Part shown: positions 59,401-64,000 of the stretch, one piece after another | How positions within the stretch are numbered: position 1 is the first letter of the stretch | How the letters are laid out: each line of letters begins with the position of its first letter | Assembly: GCA_914767715.1 (NCBI GenBank) | Contig: OU612074.1 | Location: 2,619,501-2,683,500, forward strand | From: Membranipora membranacea | Taxonomy: Eukaryota > Bryozoa > Gymnolaemata > Cheilostomatida > Membraniporidae | DNA length: 64,000 nt | Direction of reading: 5' to 3' | Program-made: the position numbers and the translations under genes | Notes under the pieces: model-generated | What the model was told of the DNA's origin: nothing | The model's input: only the letters and a program-made list of their open reading frames with translations | The model's database searches: none

Positions 59401-60540
59401 TGATATCAGTTAGGTGCTGCAGGTCAATATTTTAGTCAGTGTCCTGGCTGCCTTTAAATAAAAATATGGTCTTTTCTGCGACAGAGAGACCACCAGAAGT
59501 TAACAACCTGAGTGAAGGGGTCTGGAGGAAATATAGAGCTGGTCGGATGCCTGTCAGGATTCTCAAGTTGTTCTTTGAAAAAGGTGAATCACAGTGTGAT
59601 GTTCTACACCCACAGGTAAATACAAAAGCTAACACATATGACACATATGACATATGTCACATGAGGTCCTTGTGTCAAATTTTGAAGCTTGTATAGTCGC
59701 CTAGTCAGATATTTTAATTGATGCTTCAATATTAGAAGACTTAATATATTTTGCATATTCAGCTAGTGAAAATTGGCGCTGAGGGTTTAGTTAACGTTAT
59801 CTAGCAGTGTAGTGCATATATAGGACACTGATACTAACAGAAATTATATTGCATAGAACATAAAATACCCAAGAAAGCTGGTGGCTCGAACCCACCACTC
59901 CTGCGCCATCTCACTATTTCCAAAAAGTGATTGGTTGATGGCGCTAATTACAAGGCTCGCTATTCTCTACACGGAGTCATTCACTTTCATAACACAGCTC
60001 ATTCCATTTCACCATTGCCACCCTGTGCAACACAGTGGACATGGCATATTGCTGGAACCCCCTGTAGTGATTTATAGTGATGTAAAGAAAATGTGTGTTT
60101 GTTGTTATTGTTGATGAGGTTGAGTAAAGTTTTTGACCAGGAAGCTGTAAGGTGTGACTGTTCAAGTATACCTAACATCTAACGATTATTTACACTTTAA
60201 GATGGAAGACTTGCGCCAACCCAGCTCTTTATCATGTGGATTAACGAATTGCTCAGCAATATACTGTTTTGTAAAGATGAAAACGGGAAAAGCTGAGTTC
60301 AGGGTGAAAGAACGGCACGGGAGAAATAAGATGAGGGTGAACACAGTTCTAGCTGATAATAAAATCGTGGAGATGTTTTATCCAAGGCACATGAACGGAG
60401 AACCTTGGTTATTTGATGAAATAAGGGATATTCTATAGATGAATGACAAACAAAAAGAGGGCTGCCTTCAGTGGTCCGTCAGAGGATACCAACTAAAGAT
60501 GGCCTTGATATTCTACTGGTGTCACCATGCCCAACCGCGC
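56441..60540 (+). pseudogene. Asteroid/ASTE1-like (XPG-family nuclease fold), disrupted
   Basis: The start MGVKNLSNFVSI...CLLIDGNN matches the N-terminal XPG-like domain of asteroid proteins. In-line blocks then follow: DSFASDVDRFFKALEELKV at 56629-56685; PVVSNDSDF in exon 57303-57480, the family's 'VLSNDSDF' motif; NLLPLLALTIGS in exon 57844-58051; an acidic low-complexity exon 58767-59027; a 'W-YRAGRMPV-IL' exon 59485-59615; and MEDLRQPSS in exon 60202-60438, the family's conserved block near the C-terminus. Disruptions seen: TAA at 56600-56602, a frame change near 56625, further breaks around 56800-56900, a one-base loss near 58967 (the next acceptor phase fits only after correcting it), and TAG at 60436-60438 before a still-homologous tail. 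Most likely an inactivated gene; assembly errors could explain single breaks but not all. Confidence 0.72.
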
Positions 60541-61120
60541 ATAACCAGAATGTAAGTGATCTTAAGTTTCTTTCCAAATTGAAGGTTGCTCCTCCTGTAT
60601 TGAACCATTTGTTGGTGGAATCTCCCCTCAACAACTCTCCTTTCTAGGCCCCTCGCAGGCAGTTCACCAGTAAAATCAGATCGACTGAATTGTAACAAAA
60701 TTTAATTTAGAGAACTAATTGATGGTCGATGTTCTCTGCAAGCAGACTGATGTCGTCTATAGTTGGTAGTAAGCAAATTTATTATGTAAATGTTGTCAGA
60801 GAGTAAACAAGTTCCCTAACGTACCTTGGGGATACAATTCAGATGGAGATCAAATGCCATTTAAAACTTACAAAGATCATTTTACTGGACAACAAGTAAA
60901 AGAATTGGAAGACTTATAAGGTTTTTTAAATATTCACTACCTGGAGTGGTACGCTGCCATCCCACAACCTCTTTCCGCTTCGTCATTGCCACCCTAAATA
61001 AAGCATATATATTAATTGAGGCTATTGGACCTAACATGACCCATTGTGGGAACCCCCAGTAGTGTTTACGCTATATTTTTTTCATTGTCTCTCTGCTTTT
61101 CCATATTCTTTCTGTCACTG
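60541..61120. other. No gene recognised; weak repeat of 60000-60110
   Basis: A stretch near 60985-61070 (CATTGCCACCCT ... GGAACCCCC) resembles 60018-60070, suggesting a short interspersed repeat, but I cannot define its ends. Confidence 0.4.
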
Positions 61121-61532
61121 CATGAAAAACATTCATAAATATGATTGTCGATTGACAATAAAAGTATACAATATATAAATATGGCTAAAAATTAAATTTA
61201 GTTTAGTAAAACAAAAGCTTGGCAGACGGTAATCAATCAATCTCAATGTCATATAAGTCATAAATAAATAAAAATGTACATAAATAAAAAAAGTACTACT
61301 ATCAGTATTACTGCCGTGCTAATTGGGGAAGCCATCAGAAAAAAAAACAAGGTAGAAAAAAGTACAAAATAGTGATCTGACAGAAGTAGTGAGCTCAATT
61401 AGGAAGCCATTGATAAATGAGAAGTAAACTCTGGAATGTTGGCAATGATCATTCTACATGTGAATCTTCATCAGTATAGTTGGATTTATTTCAGCCTTCT
61501 GGTGGATTATTGTGAATATTTTATTAGTAATA

Positions 61533-62709
61533 ATGGATGTATATCATGAACGCAAACCTTCTCAAACTCGCCAGATTCTGGCACCTACTCTAGTGACTCT
61601 AGGTGAGTGTGCTGTGTCAAAGTTTAAATGGACTAATTTCTATTAAAGGCTTGGTTGTCATACGTAACAATATTCTCCAATACTAAAAACCACTGTGAAT
61701 AATCCTGTAGACCATTCTCGGTACCAGCATTTCTAGTCCTCGGACTCCAAAGCAGGCAAAATACCATCCACCAAAAAAATTGTTGTTCTTTTCATAGAGA
61801 ATTCGGTCAGACTATCTTGATCAAGATATGTATAATGAGATATTATATTCTACTTCCAGGAGTAACTTATTCCTTTCTTTTCCTCTTGTAGCCGTTGTGT
61901 TGCTCTTCGTACTGAGGTTTCTTGCTCTCTTTACTCAGCCGACATTCTACAGTGATAATTCTCTGGTAAGAAACTTAGACCATGTGATTGGTCTTACACA
62001 TTTATAACTTATAACTTATTATGTTGAATTATTTGGATTGAGCATTAAACTGAATCTGATTGAATATTCGATATTCAATTTAATTGATCCCTATATTTTC
62101 TGTATGTAGAGAGTTGTGAAAAACGCTGCATTTGCTTAGCGCAGTCAGTCCATGGTAAACTGAAGTACGCTTAGTCACAGAGTCCTTAATATCATTACTA
62201 TATGTCTACTGGGCCTTTCTATATAACCAGAGAGTTTGATAAGTATATAACTGAGTATTAAACTTTGAGATGATTATTACTATTATTACAAGAAACATAA
62301 TTATTTATAGAAAGCAAAGGGAGTTGTGTCCTCATGACTATTGATTAGATAACTACTATCATTTGTATTTCCATCTGTTGATACGGTTAATCCATCTCGG
62401 TTAATCCATCTAGTTACTTTCTTGTACTTATGCCAGTTGAAGAGTCGTTATCGGATAACAAAACAATAATTTCTGTATTCTAGACTCAACCATGTTAGAT
62501 AGCATGTTTCGGATTGATCTTTGTTAACCCTGGTTGACCTCACTCTTCCTGCATTGTTAAAACTATCAGAGTTGTCTACTCTTTCATCACACAGAAACCC
62601 TTTATGTTGTTACCATTCAACAGATAGCATACAAACAAAAACAAAATGCATTGTTTCAAGTTCACACAATGCAGACAAACTTGAGAGACTCATTCTCAGA
62701 GATAGTTAG
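61533..62709 (+). CDS. Membrane protein, 5' exons (MDVYHER family, copy 3)
   Basis: Exons 61533-61602, 61892-61965 and 62624-62709 have the same lengths (70, 74, 86 nt), phases and splice sites as at 33449. All remain open. Amino-acid differences from copy 2 are few: LAPTLVTL for LVPALMSL, FYSDNSL for FNSDHFL, ALF for ALL, and TNLRDS for TNWRDS. The transmembrane segment is conserved. The rest of the gene would lie beyond the window. Confidence 0.65.
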
Positions 62710-63582
62710 GTTAGTATTTTATCTACTGTAGTAGTGTAGTTATAGAAATAAGAGTAAAACTCAGACTCAAAATTAACATATATACCTAGTTATTTATCCT
62801 TACTATCCTATTATTATGTTACATATAAAACGGATACACTTTCAACCTTATCAATCGCCTGCCTGCCTGCCTGCCTGCCCTGCTGAAGTACAACTAAGTA
62901 AAAAGTAGAATGAAAGTAGATATAGGCACAGCACATATATTGTAGTGTACAATAGATACAGTACATGATAGCAAGTTGATGCTAATAAAAGTGGATTAAC
63001 AAGAATTACAAACACCCCCACCGAATAAAGGTTGTTAAGACAGGCTAGGAGGGCGGCATGCACTATGCAGGCCATGCAAATCTCATGCAATGCAATGAAG
63101 GTTATATAAATCAGCCTGTCTAACAAAAACATGTCTTCAATTGAATATATATTTGATGAAAGGTGTCTGCGATGCCAGACTGTGGTTTCAAGGTTTCAAA
63201 GTCTCAGTACTACAATGCTTGGTGGTACTCATTACAGAAAGAAGTTTATGCTGTTCTGAATGGGCACTAACTAAAACCCGGGTGGTGTAATATATATATT
63301 ACGCATTTATTCTGGTTGTGTTTATAAGTCCAGGAACTTTCATCCAGAAAACAAAAAGAAAAGTAATTTCTTTTAAAAGAAAAAATGCTAAGGTATTGAG
63401 TAAATTATAATATAGTGTGTGAATTTATAGGAACACACAAAGATATGAAAATACAGAGAATACACGTAGGCCTAAATCAGATTATTGCAATTAAAAATTT
63501 ACTATTTAATGGAGAAAATAAAGAAAAGAAGTGATTTATAGTATTAAAAAGTGTAGATAAAAGTATAAAGAATTAGAAAAGT

Positions 63583-63801
63583 CTATACACTAAAAATGTG
63601 GCTTTTGACGTCAAACTTGTAAGATTTGAGATCATGGCACAGCTTAACGGTCGGGGGCAAGTCGTTGTATAATTTGGCACCAAAGTACGCTAGGGAGAAC
63701 CTGTATTTGTCCTTGGCTAGCATCAAATGTAATGTAAGACATGTACCAGGTGCTGTTTGGTCAGACCTCACAATACCGCTAGAGGAGCAGCCCTCCCTCA
63801 C
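63583..63801 (-). mobile_element. LINE ORF2 C-terminal fragment, second copy
   Basis: Counterpart of 35450-35668 with a few substitutions (YFGAKLYNDLPP for HFGAKLYNDLSP); the LP here matches the family pattern better. Adjacent satellite starts at about 63958. Confidence 0.65.
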
Positions 63802-64000
63802 ATTTTATCCCTCTTTGCATTTCAAAGATCTCTTTAAACTCACCAATATTTTTATCTATGTGATGCTGATAGAATGAGCCTATTCTCTAAGTGCTGTGCA
63901 AAACAAAGATTTTTAAGTCTGTAAAGACTCACCCTTCAAAAGTTTTTTTTTTCTTTTTGGTTCGATCCAGCTCTCAAGAACCCACATTTCTGATAGAGGT

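Larger units (their letters stand above)
61121..64000. repeat. Third copy of the membrane-protein block (to window end)
   Basis: From about 61283 the sequence is collinear with 33216-36000. A short match at 61121-61175 to intron 1 of the P450 gene (10039 and 31268) suggests the ancestral block also held that gene, now deleted here. The copy runs into the LINE fragment (63583-63801) and the first satellite unit (from about 63958). Confidence 0.85.

Noticed and set aside
59881-59960. B-box-like GGTTCGAGCC on the minus strand
   Set aside because: No acceptable A box at the right distance and no cloverleaf; at best an old tRNA-derived fragment.

Overview
The window reads as nuclear DNA of an invertebrate animal. 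It is AT-rich, genes are split into short exons with GT-AG introns, and introns carry DNA-transposon, LINE and satellite debris. Gene content is metazoan: a CYP2-clan cytochrome P450, a caspase, an asteroid/ASTE1-like nuclease and single-pass membrane proteins. I cannot name the phylum from sequence alone. All gene models below were spliced by eye; exon phases were checked for consistency.

Layout. A segmental duplication of about 12.3 kb is present twice in the same orientation (1-12331 and 20965-33560). Each copy holds a complete seven-exon P450 gene on the minus strand (493 aa; I found one residue difference, E56K) and, head to head with it, the first exon of a membrane-protein gene on the plus strand. 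Between the copies (13075-20340, minus) lies a 13-exon gene for a 985-aa protein: a long N-terminal region, a caspase with an intact His/Cys dyad, a helical linker, and a second caspase fold whose dyad positions are Thr and Ser.

From 33449 to 44285 (plus) are the exons of a membrane-protein family whose 5' end occurs three times in the window (12220, 33449, 61533). The 5' and 3' halves are separated by a LINE remnant and a roughly 105-bp satellite, and a 17-bp minisatellite sits in a later intron. A second, unrecognised single-pass membrane protein starts at 46388. A disrupted ASTE1-like gene lies at 56441-60540. The right end (about 61121-64000) is a third, more diverged copy of the 33.2-36.0 kb block.

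The most unusual observation is a family of very short palindromic insertions (18-33 bp, CAAGGAGTT...CTCCTTG), each flanked by an exact 7-bp direct repeat. Two have a matching empty site inside this window (near 34392 versus 62528, and 8022 versus the related repeat near 9620), so they behave as real insertions. Other points of interest are a 122-bp foldback with a 9-bp duplication, a TTAA-flanked MITE, a terminal-inverted-repeat element carrying a tRNA-like sequence, and a sequence shared by a LINE remnant, the satellite and a predicted host exon.
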